Notes: generated by a model not told the origin, from the sequence alone. DNA of 64,000 nt from Paracoccaceae bacterium (GCA_018223125.1 JAAEZA010000006.1:1-64000), one strand, 5' to 3'; numbered from the stretch's first letter, positions 44,386-55,110 are shown. Numbers and translations: made by a program.

Positions 44386-47300
44386 CTAGCTGCACCCCGA
44401 GGTTGCACCGCAGGTGTTGCATTTCATACAGGTGCCGTTGCGCACCAGCGTGTAGTTTCCGCAATCCCCGCAGGCATCGCCCTCATAGCCCTGCATCTTG
44501 GCTTTCGCCCGGTCATCCATCTGAACGGGTGCTGCCGCAACTGCCGCCGGAGCAACCGGCGCTGCTGCTGCCGGTTCAGAGAAACCGCCACCCAGCGAAA
44601 CGTCCCGCTGCGCAGAGCCGAACAATCCGGTCTGACTGCCCTGAAGCACCATCAGTTCCTGCGGCATCCGGTGCCGGTGATAGCCCGGAGACACAACCTG
44701 TTTCAGCATGGCAACCGCATCATCAGACGCCGGACGCACGTTGCTGGTCCCTTCCTCCACGCCGCGGCCCAGATCGTCGAATGTAGTCCCTTTCGGTTTC
44801 ACATGGGCCAGATCGGTACGGTCCAGATAGGACACGGCCAGTTCGCGGAAGATGTAATCCAGAATAGAGGTCGCATTCTTGATGCTGTCATTGCCCTGCA
44901 CCATACCGGCCGGTTCAAAGCGGGTGAAGGTGAAGGCATCGACAAATTCGTCCAGCGGCACACCATATTGCAGCCCAACAGACACCGCGATGGCAAAGTT
45001 GTTCATCATGGCGCGGAAACCCGCCCCTTCCTTGTGCATGTCGATGAAAATCTCGCCCAGATTGCCGTCTTCGTATTCGCCGGTGCGCAGGTAAACCTTA
45101 TGCCCGCCAACGGTGGCTTTCTGGGTATAGCCCTTGCGCCGTTCGGGCAGTTTGGCCCGCGCCTGTGCCACTTCCTTGATGATGACCTTCTCGACAATCT
45201 TTTCGGCCAGAACCTGCGCGCGCTCCCCTGCGGGGGCTTCGGCCAGTGTCTCTTCCAGATCCTCGTCATCCTCGATCAATGCTGCGGACAGCGGCTGGCT
45301 CAGTTTGGAGCCGTCACGGTAAAGCGCATTCGCCTTTACACCCAAAGACCAGCTCAGTTCATAGGCTTTCTGGCAATCCTCGATGGTCGCATCGTTTGGC
45401 ATGTTGATCGTCTTGGAGATCGCACCGGAGATAAACGACTGTGCCGCCGCCATCATGGTGATGTGACTGTCGACCGAGAGGAACCGTTTGCCGATTTTAC
45501 CGCAAGGGTTGGCACAATCAAAGACGGACAGATGCTCTGCCTTCAGGAAGGGCGCCCCTTCCAGTGTCATCGTCCCGCAAACGTGGTTGTTGGCGGCTTC
45601 GATCTGTTTCCTGCTAAAGCCAAGGTGAGTCAGCAGATCAAAGGACGGATCGTTCAGCTGGGCCTCGGGAATGCCAAGCGTGCCCGCGCAGAACTCGGTC
45701 CCGAGCGTCCACTGGTTGAACACAAAGCGGATGTCAAAGGCGGTCGGCAACGCGGCCTCTACCTTTTTCAGTTCTTCGGGACCAAAGCCGTGGCCCGTCA
45801 GAGAGGTGTGGTTGATGTCCGGTGCATTGCCCATCGTGCCGTGCCCCACGGCGTAAGACACGATTTCTTCCACTTGCGATGTGGTATAGCCCAGCTTGAC
45901 CAGCGCCGCCGGTACAGACTGGTTGATGATCTTGAAGTAACCGCCACCGGCCAGTTTCTTGAACTTCACCAGCGCAAAGTCCGGCTCGATCCCTGTGGTG
46001 TCACAATCCATCACCAGACCGATGGTGCCGGTTGGTGCAATCACGGAAACCTGTGCGTTACGGTAGCCGTGTTTTTCGCCCAGTGCCACGGCTTCTTCCC
46101 AAACGGTCTTTGACAGGGCGGACAGGTCCTCATCAGGACAGTTGGCGTGATCCAGAGGAACCGGTTTCACATCCAGCCCTTCATAACCGTCTGTTGCCCC
46201 CTGGGCCGCACGGGCGTGGTTGCGCATGACCCGCAGCATGTGATCGGCGTTTTTCGCGTGTCCGGGGAATGCGCCCAGTTCTTTGGCCATTTCCGCAGAT
46301 GTGGCATAGGCCACCCCCGTCATAACAGCAGTCAGCGCAGCACACATGGCGCGGCCTTCGTCAGAGTCATAAGAATAGCCCATGTTCATCAGCAAGCCAC
46401 CGATATTGGCATAGCCCAGACCCAGCGTGCGGAATTTGTAGGACCGTTCTGCGATTTCCTTGGACGGGAATTGCGCCATCAGAACGCTGATTTCCAGCGT
46501 CATGGTCCACAGACGCGAGGCATGCATGTAAGATGGTGCGTCGAATTTGCCATCTGTGTAGAACTTCAGCAGGTTCATAGAGGCAAGGTTACAGGCGGTG
46601 TCGTCAAGGAACATATATTCCGAACAGGGGTTTGATCCGCGGATCAAACCGTCTTCGGGGCATGTGTGCCACTGGTTGATGGTGTCGTGATACTGAACAC
46701 CCGGATCGGCACAGGCCCAAGCGGCATGTCCGATGTCTTCCCACAGCTCCCGTGCGCTGACGGTTTCGGCCACTTCGCCATCGGTGCGGCGCAGCAATTC
46801 CCAAGGCTGGTCGTTTTCCACAGCGCTCAGGAAGGCGTTGGTGACACGGACCGAGTTGTTAGAGTTCTGCCCCGCGACTGTGCCGTAGGCTTCGCTATCC
46901 CAATCCGTGTCATAAGTGGGGAATTCGATGCTTTCAAATCCCTGCCGCGCATATTGCAGCACGCGGTTGATGTAGGTTTCCGGAATACGGGCCTTTTTGG
47001 CAGATTTGATCGCCCCTTTCAGACCGGCATTGGCTTTGGGATCAAACGCGCCCTCTTCGGAACCGTCCCAGGCCCGGATCGCGCCGAAAATCTCGTTCAG
47101 CTTGTCTTCGTGCATTTTGGAACCGGCAACGAGGGACGCAACCTTTTGTTCCTCGCGCACCTTCCAGTTGATGAAATCCTTGATGTCGGGGTGATCCATG
47201 TCGCAGATCACCATTTTGGCCGCACGCCGTGTTGTGCCGCCCGATTTGATTGCGCCGGCGGCTCTGTCCCCGATCTTCAGAAAGGACATAAGTCCCGAGG

Positions 47301-48045
47301 ATTTGCCGCCGCCGCCCAGTGGCTCGTTTGCACTTCGCAGGGAGGAGAAGTTAGTACCCGTGCCAGAGCCGTATTTGAACAACCGCGCTTCACGGACCCA
47401 AAGATCCATGATCCCGCCGTCGTTCACCAGATCGTCCGATACGGACTGGATGAAACAGGCATGGGGTTGCGGATGTTCATATGCTGACTTCGACTTGGTC
47501 AGCTTGCCGGTCTTGTAATCTACATAATGGTGCCCCTGGCTTGGACCATCAATGCCATAGGCCCAGTGCAGACCGGTGTTAAACCATTGCGGAGAGTTTG
47601 GTGCGGCCATCTGGTTGGCCAGCATGAAACGCATTTCGTCGTAATAGGCGCGCGCGTCCGCTTCCGTATCGAACATGCCGCCCTTCCAGCCCCAATAGGC
47701 CCAGGCGCCCGCAAGCCGGTCGAATACCTGTTTGGCCGAGGTTTCGCCGTCATAGGCGCCAGCGGTTTTTGCCGCTGCATCCGTCGCCGGAACAGAGCGC
47801 CACAGAAATTCCGGTACGCCCTTTTCCTTCACCTTTTCCAGCTTGGCTGCAACGCCCGCCTTGCGGAAATACTTTTGTGCGATCACATCCGCCGCCACCT
47901 GGCTCCAGTTTTGGGGAACCTCCACAGCATCCAGTGCAAAGACAACGGTCCCGTCAGGGTTCCGGATTTCCGAAGTTGTCGTATGGAACGCGATGTCCGC
48001 GTAAGCGTCCTGGTTTTCTTTGGTGAATCGACGGTCGATCTTCAT
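44386..48045 (-). CDS. nrdJ: Adenosylcobalamin-dependent ribonucleotide reductase (class II)
   Basis: A 1219-residue enzyme reducing ribonucleotides to deoxyribonucleotides by a B12-derived radical, oxygen-independently. The barrel motifs are visible: [34 protein letters not shown] with the active-site Cys, and [20 protein letters not shown]. The long C-terminus ends in a CxxC-rich zinc-like tail ([26 protein letters not shown]) usual in this large alphaproteobacterial form. The ATG at 48045 was chosen because AGGGGCAG lies just upstream; an ATG 16 codons earlier lacks a binding site. No class I or III reductase is in the window. Confidence 0.97.
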   Translation of the reverse strand: MKIDRRFTKENQDAYADIAFHTTTSEIRNPDGTVVFALDAVEVPQNWSQVAADVIAQKYFRKAGVAAKLEKVKEKGVPEFLWRSVPATDAAAKTAGAYDGETSAKQVFDRLAGAWAYWGWKGGMFDTEADARAYYDEMRFMLANQMAAPNSPQWFNTGLHWAYGIDGPSQGHHYVDYKTGKLTKSKSAYEHPQPHACFIQSVSDDLVNDGGIMDLWVREARLFKYGSGTGTNFSSLRSANEPLGGGGKSSGLMSFLKIGDRAAGAIKSGGTTRRAAKMVICDMDHPDIKDFINWKVREEQKVASLVAGSKMHEDKLNEIFGAIRAWDGSEEGAFDPKANAGLKGAIKSAKKARIPETYINRVLQYARQGFESIEFPTYDTDWDSEAYGTVAGQNSNNSVRVTNAFLSAVENDQPWELLRRTDGEVAETVSARELWEDIGHAAWACADPGVQYHDTINQWHTCPEDGLIRGSNPCSEYMFLDDTACNLASMNLLKFYTDGKFDAPSYMHASRLWTMTLEISVLMAQFPSKEIAERSYKFRTLGLGYANIGGLLMNMGYSYDSDEGRAMCAALTAVMTGVAYATSAEMAKELGAFPGHAKNADHMLRVMRNHARAAQGATDGYEGLDVKPVPLDHANCPDEDLSALSKTVWEEAVALGEKHGYRNAQVSVIAPTGTIGLVMDCDTTGIEPDFALVKFKKLAGGGYFKIINQSVPAALVKLGYTTSQVEEIVSYAVGHGTMGNAPDINHTSLTGHGFGPEELKKVEAALPTAFDIRFVFNQWTLGTEFCAGTLGIPEAQLNDPSFDLLTHLGFSRKQIEAANNHVCGTMTLEGAPFLKAEHLSVFDCANPCGKIGKRFLSVDSHITMMAAAQSFISGAISKTINMPNDATIEDCQKAYELSWSLGVKANALYRDGSKLSQPLSAALIEDDEDLEETLAEAPAGERAQVLAEKIVEKVIIKEVAQARAKLPERRKGYTQKATVGGHKVYLRTGEYEDGNLGEIFIDMHKEGAGFRAMMNNFAIAVSVGLQYGVPLDEFVDAFTFTRFEPAGMVQGNDSIKNATSILDYIFRELAVSYLDRTDLAHVKPKGTTFDDLGRGVEEGTSNVRPASDDAVAMLKQVVSPGYHRHRMPQELMVLQGSQTGLFGSAQRDVSLGGGFSEPAAAAPVAPAAVAAAPVQMDDRAKAKMQGYEGDACGDCGNYTLVRNGTCMKCNTCGATSGCS

Positions 48046-48614
48046 TTCTGCCCCTAAGCGTATCTTGTCGTTAAAACGTAATCGGAAAGGCAAAGGCCCT
48101 CCCCAAATGTCTCTGCTACCGATTACTGCACAAATTCAGCCCCTATGATGCGCCACAAAATGTAGTGGTGTCTTCGGAACGTCCACACAAACTGTACGAT
48201 GCTCGGGAATCCGTCAACCAAACTTTTTCGAAATTTGCGGGAATTTTATGTTGACTGTGCAGTTGCTGATTCACCGCTGTTACGCACTTGAATCATTGCT
48301 TCGCACGCGCCCTTGGATAACCGCGCCGGAACAAAGGAAAAATCAGAATCCCGTTCGCAGGCACCGGCTTGTTCAACGCAGAATCAACCCTGAGGCGAAA
48401 ATACCACAAGAGAAGACACCCAAGACAATCGGATATGCAAATACCGTTTCAAGTCACAAGGTAACGCAACGCCAATTTTATTCCCGGTCAGCTACAACGC
48501 CATCGCGACAGATCGAATCCGACCGGGCGAAAAGGACAGCAGAACGCAAAATCCCGACCGCCAGAGATAGATGTCTCCGGCGGGTCGTCACAATATGCAT
48601 GTGGGGGATTTTAC
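48046..48614. other. Region upstream of nrdJ, before tRNA-Pro
   Basis: The left part holds the nrdJ leader and the NrdR-type boxes described separately. The rest, about 48200-48614, contains only a weak ORF that runs on through the tRNA gene and is rejected. I found no pattern resembling a cobalamin riboswitch B12-box in the leader. Nothing else can be supported. Confidence 0.45.
48153..48200 (-). promoter_or_regulatory. Pair of NrdR-type boxes upstream of nrdJ
   Basis: CCACAAAATGTAGTGG (48153-48168) is an imperfect palindrome fitting the NrdR consensus ACACwATATaTwGTGT in its CAC...GTG core. A weaker match, ACACAAACTGTACGAT, starts 32 bp further on (48185-48200), the three-turn spacing usual for tandem NrdR boxes. 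Binding would let NrdR repress nrdJ when dATP is high. No nrdR gene is in the window. Confidence 0.6.
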
Positions 48615-48691
48615 TGGTCGGGGCGGCGAGATTCGAACTCACGACCCCCTGTACCCAAAACAGGTGCGCTACCAGACTGCGCCACGCCCCG
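48615..48691 (-). tRNA. tRNA-Pro (anticodon UGG)
   Basis: A 77-base cloverleaf on the complement with encoded CCA. Acceptor stem CGGGGCG/CGCCCCG is perfect, the D-arm is GCGC/GCGC, the anticodon stem CCTGT/ACAGG holds loop TTTGGGT (anticodon UGG), and the T-arm has GAGTTCGAATCTC. Confidence 0.97.
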
Positions 48692-48764
48692 ATCCAGTGA
48701 GATGCGATTTACACTGGCCTATCAGGATTGAAAACCCCAAAAATGAAGTGTTTTGGATTCAGTT

Positions 48765-49337
48765 TCAATTACAGGGCCAGATCGGGTCTGTTTCGGCAAA
48801 AGCAGGGTGACGCATCTCTGCCCCGACAGGCAGACCAAGCTTGGATGACAAGCCACCGTTCACCTCAAGCACAGCAAGGATATCGTCGCCTCCGGGAATG
48901 CTTTCCAAGCTGCCGGGTACGGCATTTTCATGGATGTTCTGCACAACACCGTGACGGTCCAGAAAAACCATGTCGAGCGGAATAAGCGTGTTTTTCATCC
49001 AGAAGGAAACGCTTAGCGGTTTTTCGTAGATGAAAAGCATCCCGCCATATCGCGGCAGGGATTCGCGAAACATCAAACCACGGGCGCGATCTTCGAATGT
49101 TTCGGCAATTTCAACTTTAAACCGGACAGAACCACCATCCCAGCGCAAATCCACGGCATCCCGTTCGCACGCGGCCTGTGCTGCGCCTGCTACGCATAAA
49201 AATACAATGAGAGCAGCTTTAAGCGTCCTGTGTCGCTTCGTAATCCCACGCGCGCACTTCAATCGCCATGCGGCCGCGCGGCCCCTGAGCGGTGCGCACA
49301 CAAATTGCTTCACCCTGCGCCAGTTCTGCCAATCCAT
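48765..49337 (-). CDS. DUF192 protein, exported; start codon uncertain
   Basis: The conserved part is a DUF192 domain: VRFKVEIAETFEDRARGLMF, MLFIYEKPLSVSFWMKNT and LPVGAEMRHP, preceded by a hydrophobic signal (LKAALIVFLCVAGAAQA) ending at AxA. Function is unknown. After the csp stop at 49219 there is no in-frame ATG, GTG or TTG before the signal core. The nearest ATG, at 49337 with GAGGG just upstream, lies 119 bp inside csp in another frame and gives an Arg-rich 39-residue N-region. GTG codons at 49313 and 49301 are alternatives. The csp-DUF192 order is usual in the group. Confidence 0.75.
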   Translation of the reverse strand: MDWQNWRRVKQFVCAPLRGRAAAWRLKCARGITKRHRTLKAALIVFLCVAGAAQAACERDAVDLRWDGGSVRFKVEIAETFEDRARGLMFRESLPRYGGMLFIYEKPLSVSFWMKNTLIPLDMVFLDRHGVVQNIHENAVPGSLESIPGGDDILAVLEVNGGLSSKLGLPVGAEMRHPAFAETDPIWPCN

Positions 49338-49737
49338 AAGCCCTCAAAACCTCCATATGGACAAACACATCCTCTGTGCTGCCAAAGAGGTTAACAAAAC
49401 CAAAGCCTTTTACTTTGTCAAACCACTTTACCCGTGAAGGGGTCAAAGGTTCGTCAGATTGCAGGCTGGACAAATCAATCCCCAGTTCCGGCACACCGCG
49501 CAAAACCACAGAGCTTTCGGCGTCAGGCAAATCCAGTTGCAGGATGTCTACCGCCTGCAAGCCCCGTGCGCTCTCGGCAACTTCAACATTGATCCGCGTG
49601 CCCTCTACGACTGAGCTGTGACCGTGATTACGCAAAACATTCGCATGCAACAGAATATCGCGCCCGCCTTCATCATCGGTAATGAAGCCAAAGCCTTTGG
49701 TGCTATCGAACCATTTCACGTTGCCGGTTTTAATCAA
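49219..49737 (-). CDS. Double cold-shock-domain protein
   Basis: A 172-residue nucleic-acid-binding protein with two CSDs: GNVKWFDSTKGFGFITDDEG (from residue 5) and RVKWFDKVKGFGFVNLFG (from about 103), each with RNP1 KGFGF, plus the RNP2 pieces DILLHANVL and DVFVHMEVL. The start is TTG, with GGAG about eight bases upstream; an in-frame stop just before excludes a longer form. It likely acts as an RNA chaperone. It overlaps the possible DUF192 start. Confidence 0.9.
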   Translation of the reverse strand: MIKTGNVKWFDSTKGFGFITDDEGGRDILLHANVLRNHGHSSVVEGTRINVEVAESARGLQAVDILQLDLPDAESSVVLRGVPELGIDLSSLQSDEPLTPSRVKWFDKVKGFGFVNLFGSTEDVFVHMEVLRAYGLAELAQGEAICVRTAQGPRGRMAIEVRAWDYEATQDA

Positions 49738-49882
49738 GATTATTCACTCCACCATCTGTTGAGTATTTTAGGTCAAAGTGGCTCAAACTCAAGAAAATAA
49801 GACCTTCCGTCCCTTCCTCCACGCTCACCCTCTCAACAGAACTCCCATCTTTTCGTGCATTTCGCCTTTAAAAGTTGACCTG

Positions 49883-50506
49883 TCAAGGATTGAGTCTGCT
49901 TACGGCCCATTGCGTTTCTTCTTCTGTTTTACGCCACACAAACCTGTCGTGCAGCCGGTCGGCGCCATCACACCAGAATTCTATTTCTACAGGTTTGATC
50001 CGGAACCCGCCCCAGAACGGGGGGCGTTCGGGATTGTCGCCCAGCTTTTCAGTCAGCTCTGCTGCCCTATTTACCAAAGTCTGGCGATTGTCCAGTGGCG
50101 AAGACTGGTCACTTGCCCAGGCCCCGATCCGGCTGAATACCGAACGGCTCAGGAAATAGGCGTCCGAGTCCGCTTCCGAAACAGTCGAAACAGCCCCGCG
50201 CACACGGATCTGGCGACGCAGGCTTTTCCAGTGCATCACAAAAGCGGCCTTGCCCGAACCGGTCAACTCTGCCGCTTTGGCACTGGTGTAATTGGTAAAG
50301 AAAACGAAACTGTCAGACTGGATTTCTTTCAAGAGCACCATACGGACATTGGGCAATCCGGTTTCATCCACAGTTGCAAGCGCCACGGCGTTCGGATCGT
50401 TTACTTCGGTTTCGCCCGCCTCTGACAACCAGTTGCGTGCGATTTCGAACGGGTCATCTCCTGCGAATAGCCCCTGCCTGTCCGACGATAAGTCGTTGGG
50501 TTTCAT
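49883..50506 (-). CDS. pdxH: Pyridoxamine 5'-phosphate oxidase
   Basis: A 207-residue FMN enzyme making pyridoxal 5'-phosphate. Hallmarks are [39 protein letters not shown] and the C-terminal [14 protein letters not shown] with the Arg and closing VSRLNP. The ATG at 50506 gives the normal length; the upstream extension reaches toward fabI and has no resemblance. It is divergent from fabI. Confidence 0.96.
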   Translation of the reverse strand: MKPNDLSSDRQGLFAGDDPFEIARNWLSEAGETEVNDPNAVALATVDETGLPNVRMVLLKEIQSDSFVFFTNYTSAKAAELTGSGKAAFVMHWKSLRRQIRVRGAVSTVSEADSDAYFLSRSVFSRIGAWASDQSSPLDNRQTLVNRAAELTEKLGDNPERPPFWGGFRIKPVEIEFWCDGADRLHDRFVWRKTEEETQWAVSRLNP

Positions 50507-50750
50507 GTAATCAAAGCCTGTCTTTTCGTGCCGTTCCCGGTCGGCCTTCCCACCCCACAATATTTTTACTTGCAAAGCAAGTGCCTGAATCCCCGAAGAT
50601 TCCCGCCCGCCTGCAAAAAAGGGGCAGCGTTTTTCTGAAAACGATAACCAGGCCCCCCGCAGACCGCCAAGTGTCTGAAACCCCAGACTTGCGGCGGGGC
50701 CAGCCATGGATTAAATGTGGTTGACCGCAATACCTGCAAGGAACAAGGCA

Positions 50751-51569
50751 ATGACTTCTGGAATAATGCAAGGCAAACGGGGCCTGATCATGGGCGTCGC
50801 AAACGACAAATCAATTGCATGGGGCATTGCGAAAGCCTGCCACGAACAAGGCGCAGAACTGGCGTTTTCATATCAGGGCGAAGCCTTGGGCAAACGGGTC
50901 AAACCGCTGGCCGCAAGCGTCGGCTCTGATATGGTGCTGGAATGTGATGTGACCAACAGTGCTTCAATGGATGCACTGTTCACCACGCTTCAGGACAAAT
51001 GGGGCAAGCTGGATTTCGTGGTTCACGCCATCGGCTTTTCCGACAAGAACGAATTGCGCGGCCGTTATGTAGACACAAGTGCTGAAAACTTCCGCATGAC
51101 GATGGATATTTCCGTCTATTCCTTCACCGCCGTTGCCCAGCGCGCCGAACAACTGATGCCCGATGGCGGCGCCCTGCTGACGCTGACATATTACGGCGCC
51201 GAAATGGTGATGCCCCACTACAATGTTATGGGGATTGCCAAGGCCGGTCTGGAAGCCTCGGTTAAATATCTCGCCATGGACCTTGGCCCGAAGAATATCC
51301 GCGTGAATGCGCTGTCGGCCGGTCCGATCAAAACGCTGGCGGCCTCTGGCATCGGTGATTTCCGCTACATCCTGAAATGGAACGAGCTGAACTCTCCGCT
51401 GCGCCGCAATGTAACTACGGATGATGTGGGCAAATCCGGCATGTACCTGTGTTCTGATCTGGCTTCGGGTGTAACGGGTGAAAACCACCACGTGGATGCG
51501 GGGTATCATGTTGTCGGGATGAAGGCCGAAGACGCACCGGATATTGATGTGGTCACAGGGCGCAAGTAA
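50751..51569 (+). CDS. fabI: Enoyl-ACP reductase (NADH), FabI
   Basis: A 272-residue SDR-type reductase of fatty-acid elongation. The cofactor segment is GLIMGVANDKSIAWGIA; the catalytic pair Tyr157-x6-Lys164 (YNVMGIAK) and SAGPIKTLAASGI mark FabI. The ATG at 50751 has AAGGAACAAGG upstream. A perfect 8-bp inverted repeat (CAGGGCGC/GCGCCCTG, 51556-51578) spans the stop codon but lacks a T-run. It would be the triclosan-type target enzyme of this organism. Confidence 0.97.
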   Translation: MTSGIMQGKRGLIMGVANDKSIAWGIAKACHEQGAELAFSYQGEALGKRVKPLAASVGSDMVLECDVTNSASMDALFTTLQDKWGKLDFVVHAIGFSDKNELRGRYVDTSAENFRMTMDISVYSFTAVAQRAEQLMPDGGALLTLTYYGAEMVMPHYNVMGIAKAGLEASVKYLAMDLGPKNIRVNALSAGPIKTLAASGIGDFRYILKWNELNSPLRRNVTTDDVGKSGMYLCSDLASGVTGENHHVDAGYHVVGMKAEDAPDIDVVTGRK

Positions 51570-51640
51570 CGCGCCCTGACCAACGAAAACACTGGCGTTT
51601 CGATTGTTGCCGGGCTTCGGTCGAAACGCTTTAACGGGGC

Positions 51641-52384
51641 TTAAACCTCGTCAAATCCCTGATAGAAACGGTTCCATGTCGGCGAGATCAGTATCTCGTT
51701 CACACAGACGTGTGCGGGCATTTCCGCCACATAGCGCACGGTTTGGGCCAGATCGTCCACCTGCAACATCCGATCCATTTCGGCCTGAGACGGCGGCACC
51801 GGACGGTCTTTGAGAATATCGGTAGCGATTTCTCCGGGCATGATCACGGTAGAGCGGATCCCGTTACCCCCTTCTTCGCAGTTGATTGTCTCGCTCAGCG
51901 CGACGACCGCGTGTTTGGTGGCGGTATAGGCCGCACCTGTCAGGCGCCCAACGTGGCGGCCCGCCCAACTGGACACGATCACCACCAGACCGTCACCGCG
52001 CGCCCGCATCTGTGGCAGCACAGCATGGATCGGGTAGTAGACACCGTTCAGATTGACATTAACCACCTTGTCCCAATCGCCGCTCCCAAGTTTATCCAAA
52101 GACCGGTTCGGCACATTCAGTCCGGCGCTGGCGAGCAGAATATCGACGCGACCGATGTCGGCAGCGGCCTGTTCAACAGCCTTGGCGTCCGCCATATCCA
52201 CTGCAACGGCACTGGCCTTGCCACCTTTGGCAGTGATCTGTGCGACCACTTCTTCGAGCTTGTTGGCACGGCGGCCCGATACAATCACTTCTGCGCCCCG
52301 TCCGGCCAGTAACAAGGCCGATCCGGCGCCGATTCCGGTTCCCCCGCCAGTAATCCAGACCCGTTTTCCCGCAATTGATGACAT
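51641..52384 (-). CDS. SDR-family oxidoreductase
   Basis: A 247-residue NAD(P)-type dehydrogenase: TGGGTGIGAGSA cofactor loop, VSSWAG, and the YTATK catalytic pair. NWR-type C-terminus (ISPTWNRFYQGFDEV) is like SDRs annotated as serine 3-dehydrogenase-like or clavaldehyde-type enzymes; the substrate is not certain. The ATG at 52384 has a strong AGGAGGA site, so it has its own translation signal. It is 83 bp downstream of eda on the same strand. Confidence 0.88.
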   Translation of the reverse strand: MSSIAGKRVWITGGGTGIGAGSALLLAGRGAEVIVSGRRANKLEEVVAQITAKGGKASAVAVDMADAKAVEQAAADIGRVDILLASAGLNVPNRSLDKLGSGDWDKVVNVNLNGVYYPIHAVLPQMRARGDGLVVIVSSWAGRHVGRLTGAAYTATKHAVVALSETINCEEGGNGIRSTVIMPGEIATDILKDRPVPPSQAEMDRMLQVDDLAQTVRYVAEMPAHVCVNEILISPTWNRFYQGFDEV

Positions 52385-52467
52385 GACACTTCCTCCTGCT
52401 AAACGTTCCATTTGCAGGATGGGCAGACCCGTGGAGAAAGTAAAATTCTATTCTGCCGAACCCTACG

Positions 52468-53124
52468 TCAGTTAGATCCGCCAAGCTTTGTGCAAGCAGT
52501 CTTCGCCAGATCGGTAATCCGCTCCCAATCGCCGCTTGTCACAGCATCTTTGGGCGCAACCCAGCTTCCACCGACACACACAACATTGGGCAGCTTCAGA
52601 TAACTGCCTGCATTGTCCAACGACACACCTCCGGTAGGACAGAATGTAATCTGTGGCAGGGGTGACGCCAGAGAGCCGAGCGCCTTGGCCCCGCCTGCGG
52701 CCTCTGCCGGAAAGAACTTCTGCGTGGTATAGCCCCGCTCCAAAAGGCGCATCGCCTCGGTTGCTGTGGCAGCCCCGGCCAGCAGCGGCAGGCCTTCGGC
52801 TTCGCAGGCGTCGATCAGGGCGTCGGTGGCACCGGGGGATACGCCGAATTTTGCACCGGCCGCTTTTGCGTTTTTCACGTCTTGCGCGGTCAGCAGGGTT
52901 CCTGCCCCCACGATCCCGCCTTCGACCGCGGCCATTGCCGCGATCACATCCAGCGCCGCTTTGGTGCGCAGCGTGACTTCCAGAACTGGCAGCCCGCCCG
53001 TCACCAGTGCCTGACCGAGCGCGGCGGCTGTGTCCGCAGATTCCACCAGCAGCACAGGAATAACCGGCGCGGTTTTGCAAATCTCAAGCGTTTGTGCGCT
53101 CGCGGTTTTTGCGTCTATTGTCAT
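52468..53124 (-). CDS. eda: 2-dehydro-3-deoxyphosphogluconate aldolase
   Basis: A 218-residue class I aldolase splitting KDPG to pyruvate and glyceraldehyde 3-phosphate. The Schiff-base lysine is Lys136 in TTQKFFPAE; the other family marks are LEVTLRT, GAGTLLT and ITFCPTGGVS. It starts 3 bp after the edd stop, forming the Entner-Doudoroff operon. It could also serve 2-keto-4-hydroxyglutarate cleavage, as other Eda proteins do. Confidence 0.96.
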   Translation of the reverse strand: MTIDAKTASAQTLEICKTAPVIPVLLVESADTAAALGQALVTGGLPVLEVTLRTKAALDVIAAMAAVEGGIVGAGTLLTAQDVKNAKAAGAKFGVSPGATDALIDACEAEGLPLLAGAATATEAMRLLERGYTTQKFFPAEAAGGAKALGSLASPLPQITFCPTGGVSLDNAGSYLKLPNVVCVGGSWVAPKDAVTSGDWERITDLAKTACTKLGGSN

Positions 53125-53127
53125 GGC

Positions 53128-54945
53128 TCAGGCCTCCTCGAAGTTAAATACAGTTGCCCCGTCGCGGGCCGCGCCGACATTCTGGCGGAAAGCGGCGAAC
53201 AGTTCCCGCCCGAGACCGAACTCGTTGCTGCCTAGGTCGGGATGGGTGATCGCGCGTTCAAAGATGCTGACGTCTTGCGCGTCAAGATGGCCGTTTTCCG
53301 CGTCGACCGTTACGATGTCACCGTCCTGTAAATAGGCCAGCGGCCCACCGTCAAGCGCTTCGGGGCTGACGTGGATGGCCGCAGGCACTTTACCCGAGGC
53401 ACCGGACATGCGCCCGTCGCTGACCAGCGCCACCTTGATGCCGCGATCCTGAAGCACCGACAGGCAGGGCGTCAGACCGTGCAGTTCCGGCATCCCGTTG
53501 GCTTTCGGTCCCTGATAGCGAACGACGACAACCACGTCAGAGGTAAACTCACCGGCGCGGAAGGCCGCCAGCACCGCTTCTTGCGTGTGGAACACCCGCA
53601 CGGGCGCCGTCAGCACACGACGTTCCGGTGCAACGGCAGAAGTTTTCATTACGCCCCGCCCCAGATTGCCCGACAGGTTGGACAGACCGCCCGTGGCTTG
53701 GAAAGGTTCTTTTGTGCTCGCGATGATTTTGTCGTTCAGAGAGGCTTTCGCCCCGTCCTGCCAGCTTAGCACGCCGTCCACCAGCTTGGGTTCTTTGGTA
53801 TAGCGTTCCAGCCCCTGCCCCATCACCGTCAGCGTATCATCATGCAGCAAACCCGCATTCAGCAGTTCGCCAATCACCAGCCCGAGGCCACCCGCCGCAT
53901 GGAAATGGTTCACATCGGCCAGACCGTTGGGATAAATTCGCGTCAGCAGCGGCACCACTTGGGACAAGTCGGCAAAATCCTCCCAGTCGAGCACAATGCC
54001 CGAGGCCCGCGCCATTGCGATCAGGTGGATCAGCAGGTTTGTGGACCCGCCTGTTGCCATCAATCCGATAATCCCGTTCACATAGGCCTTTTCGTCCAGA
54101 ACATGGGACACAGGGGTGTAGGCATTGCCAAGATCGCTCAGCCCGAGGGCAATACGTGTTCCTTCGCTTGTCAAGGCTTCGCGCAGCGGCGTGTTGGGGG
54201 CGACAAAGCTGGAACCGGGCAGGTGTAGCCCCATAAATTCCATCAACATCTGGTTTGTGTTGGCGGTGCCGTAAAAGGTACAGGTGCCCGCGCTGTGATA
54301 GCTGGCCATCTCTGCCGCCATCAGCGCATCGCGGTCGCATTTACCTTCGGCAAACTCCTTACGCACCCGTGCCTTGTCGTCATTGGCCAGTCCGCTGGGC
54401 ATCGGCCCTGCTGGCAGGAACACCGCCGGTATATGACCGAAACGTGCCGCAGCAATCACCAGACCGGGAACGATCTTGTCACACACCCCGAGGTAGATCG
54501 AACTATCGAACACGTTATGGGACAGGCCGATCGCCGCGGACATAGCTATCGCATCGCGGGAAAACAGCGACAGTTCCATTCCCGTCTGGCCTTGGGTGAT
54601 TCCGTCACACATGGCTGGCACACCGGCAGCAACCTGCGCAGTGCCCCCGGCAGCCCGCGCCGTATCCTTGATCAGATCGGGATAGGCCTGAAACGGCTGA
54701 TGCGCCGACAGCATATCATTATAGGCGGTGATAATCCCGATATTCGGGCCGCGCTTTTCCACCATATCCGCCTGATCCTGTCCCATCGCCGCATAGGCAT
54801 GGGCCTGATTGCCACAGGACAGATGCGCGCGCTTTGGACCCTCGGAGCGGGCTTGCTCCATCTGGCGCAAATACGCCGCGCGGCTGCGTTCGGATTTTTT
54901 CGCGATCCGTGATGTGACCTCTGCCAAAGTGCCTGTGACCGACAT
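53128..54945 (-). CDS. edd: Phosphogluconate dehydratase
   Basis: A 605-residue iron-sulfur dehydratase turning 6-phosphogluconate into KDPG. Family marks are [38 protein letters not shown] with a cluster Cys, CDKIVPGL with another, [17 protein letters not shown], and [15 protein letters not shown] near the end. The ATG at 54945 has AGGGAGG upstream. Upstream lies a perfect LacI-type palindrome. Co-transcribed with eda. Confidence 0.97.
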   Translation of the reverse strand: MSVTGTLAEVTSRIAKKSERSRAAYLRQMEQARSEGPKRAHLSCGNQAHAYAAMGQDQADMVEKRGPNIGIITAYNDMLSAHQPFQAYPDLIKDTARAAGGTAQVAAGVPAMCDGITQGQTGMELSLFSRDAIAMSAAIGLSHNVFDSSIYLGVCDKIVPGLVIAAARFGHIPAVFLPAGPMPSGLANDDKARVRKEFAEGKCDRDALMAAEMASYHSAGTCTFYGTANTNQMLMEFMGLHLPGSSFVAPNTPLREALTSEGTRIALGLSDLGNAYTPVSHVLDEKAYVNGIIGLMATGGSTNLLIHLIAMARASGIVLDWEDFADLSQVVPLLTRIYPNGLADVNHFHAAGGLGLVIGELLNAGLLHDDTLTVMGQGLERYTKEPKLVDGVLSWQDGAKASLNDKIIASTKEPFQATGGLSNLSGNLGRGVMKTSAVAPERRVLTAPVRVFHTQEAVLAAFRAGEFTSDVVVVVRYQGPKANGMPELHGLTPCLSVLQDRGIKVALVSDGRMSGASGKVPAAIHVSPEALDGGPLAYLQDGDIVTVDAENGHLDAQDVSIFERAITHPDLGSNEFGLGRELFAAFRQNVGAARDGATVFNFEEA

Positions 54946-54986
54946 GGGTGCCTCCCTCTCTCGTCTCAAAAGGTATTCGTCAAACC

Positions 54987-55004
54987 TACGTTAGCGATAA
55001 CGTA
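54987..55004. promoter_or_regulatory. Perfect 18-bp LacI-type operator upstream of edd
   Basis: TACGTTAGCGATAACGTA is a palindrome with 7-bp arms around GCGA, starting 42 bp before the edd start codon. GTTA-GCGA-TAAC is the form of operators used by LacI/GntR-type sugar-acid repressors. A gluconate- or glucose-responsive LacI regulator elsewhere in the genome would explain it; none is in the window. Confidence 0.65.
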
Positions 55005-55110
55005 AGGCAACCGGCCCTATAAAACAAGCCACAAAACTCGCCCTTTCCAAAGGATCATGCGCCATAGTATCAATCATGCACAACATTCAGAAAAAACGAG
55101 TCTCTTGCCC

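Noticed and set aside
44251-46113. 620-codon frame opposite nrdJ
   Set aside because: Antisense to the highly conserved nrdJ coding region; no recognisable domain.
48046-48250. Cobalamin riboswitch upstream of nrdJ
   Set aside because: Expected because the enzyme uses B12, but no B12-box-like conserved core could be recognised; NrdR-type boxes explain the region better.
48248-48700. 150-codon frame upstream of nrdJ
   Set aside because: It reads straight through the tRNA-Pro gene on the other strand, so it cannot be a conserved protein gene.
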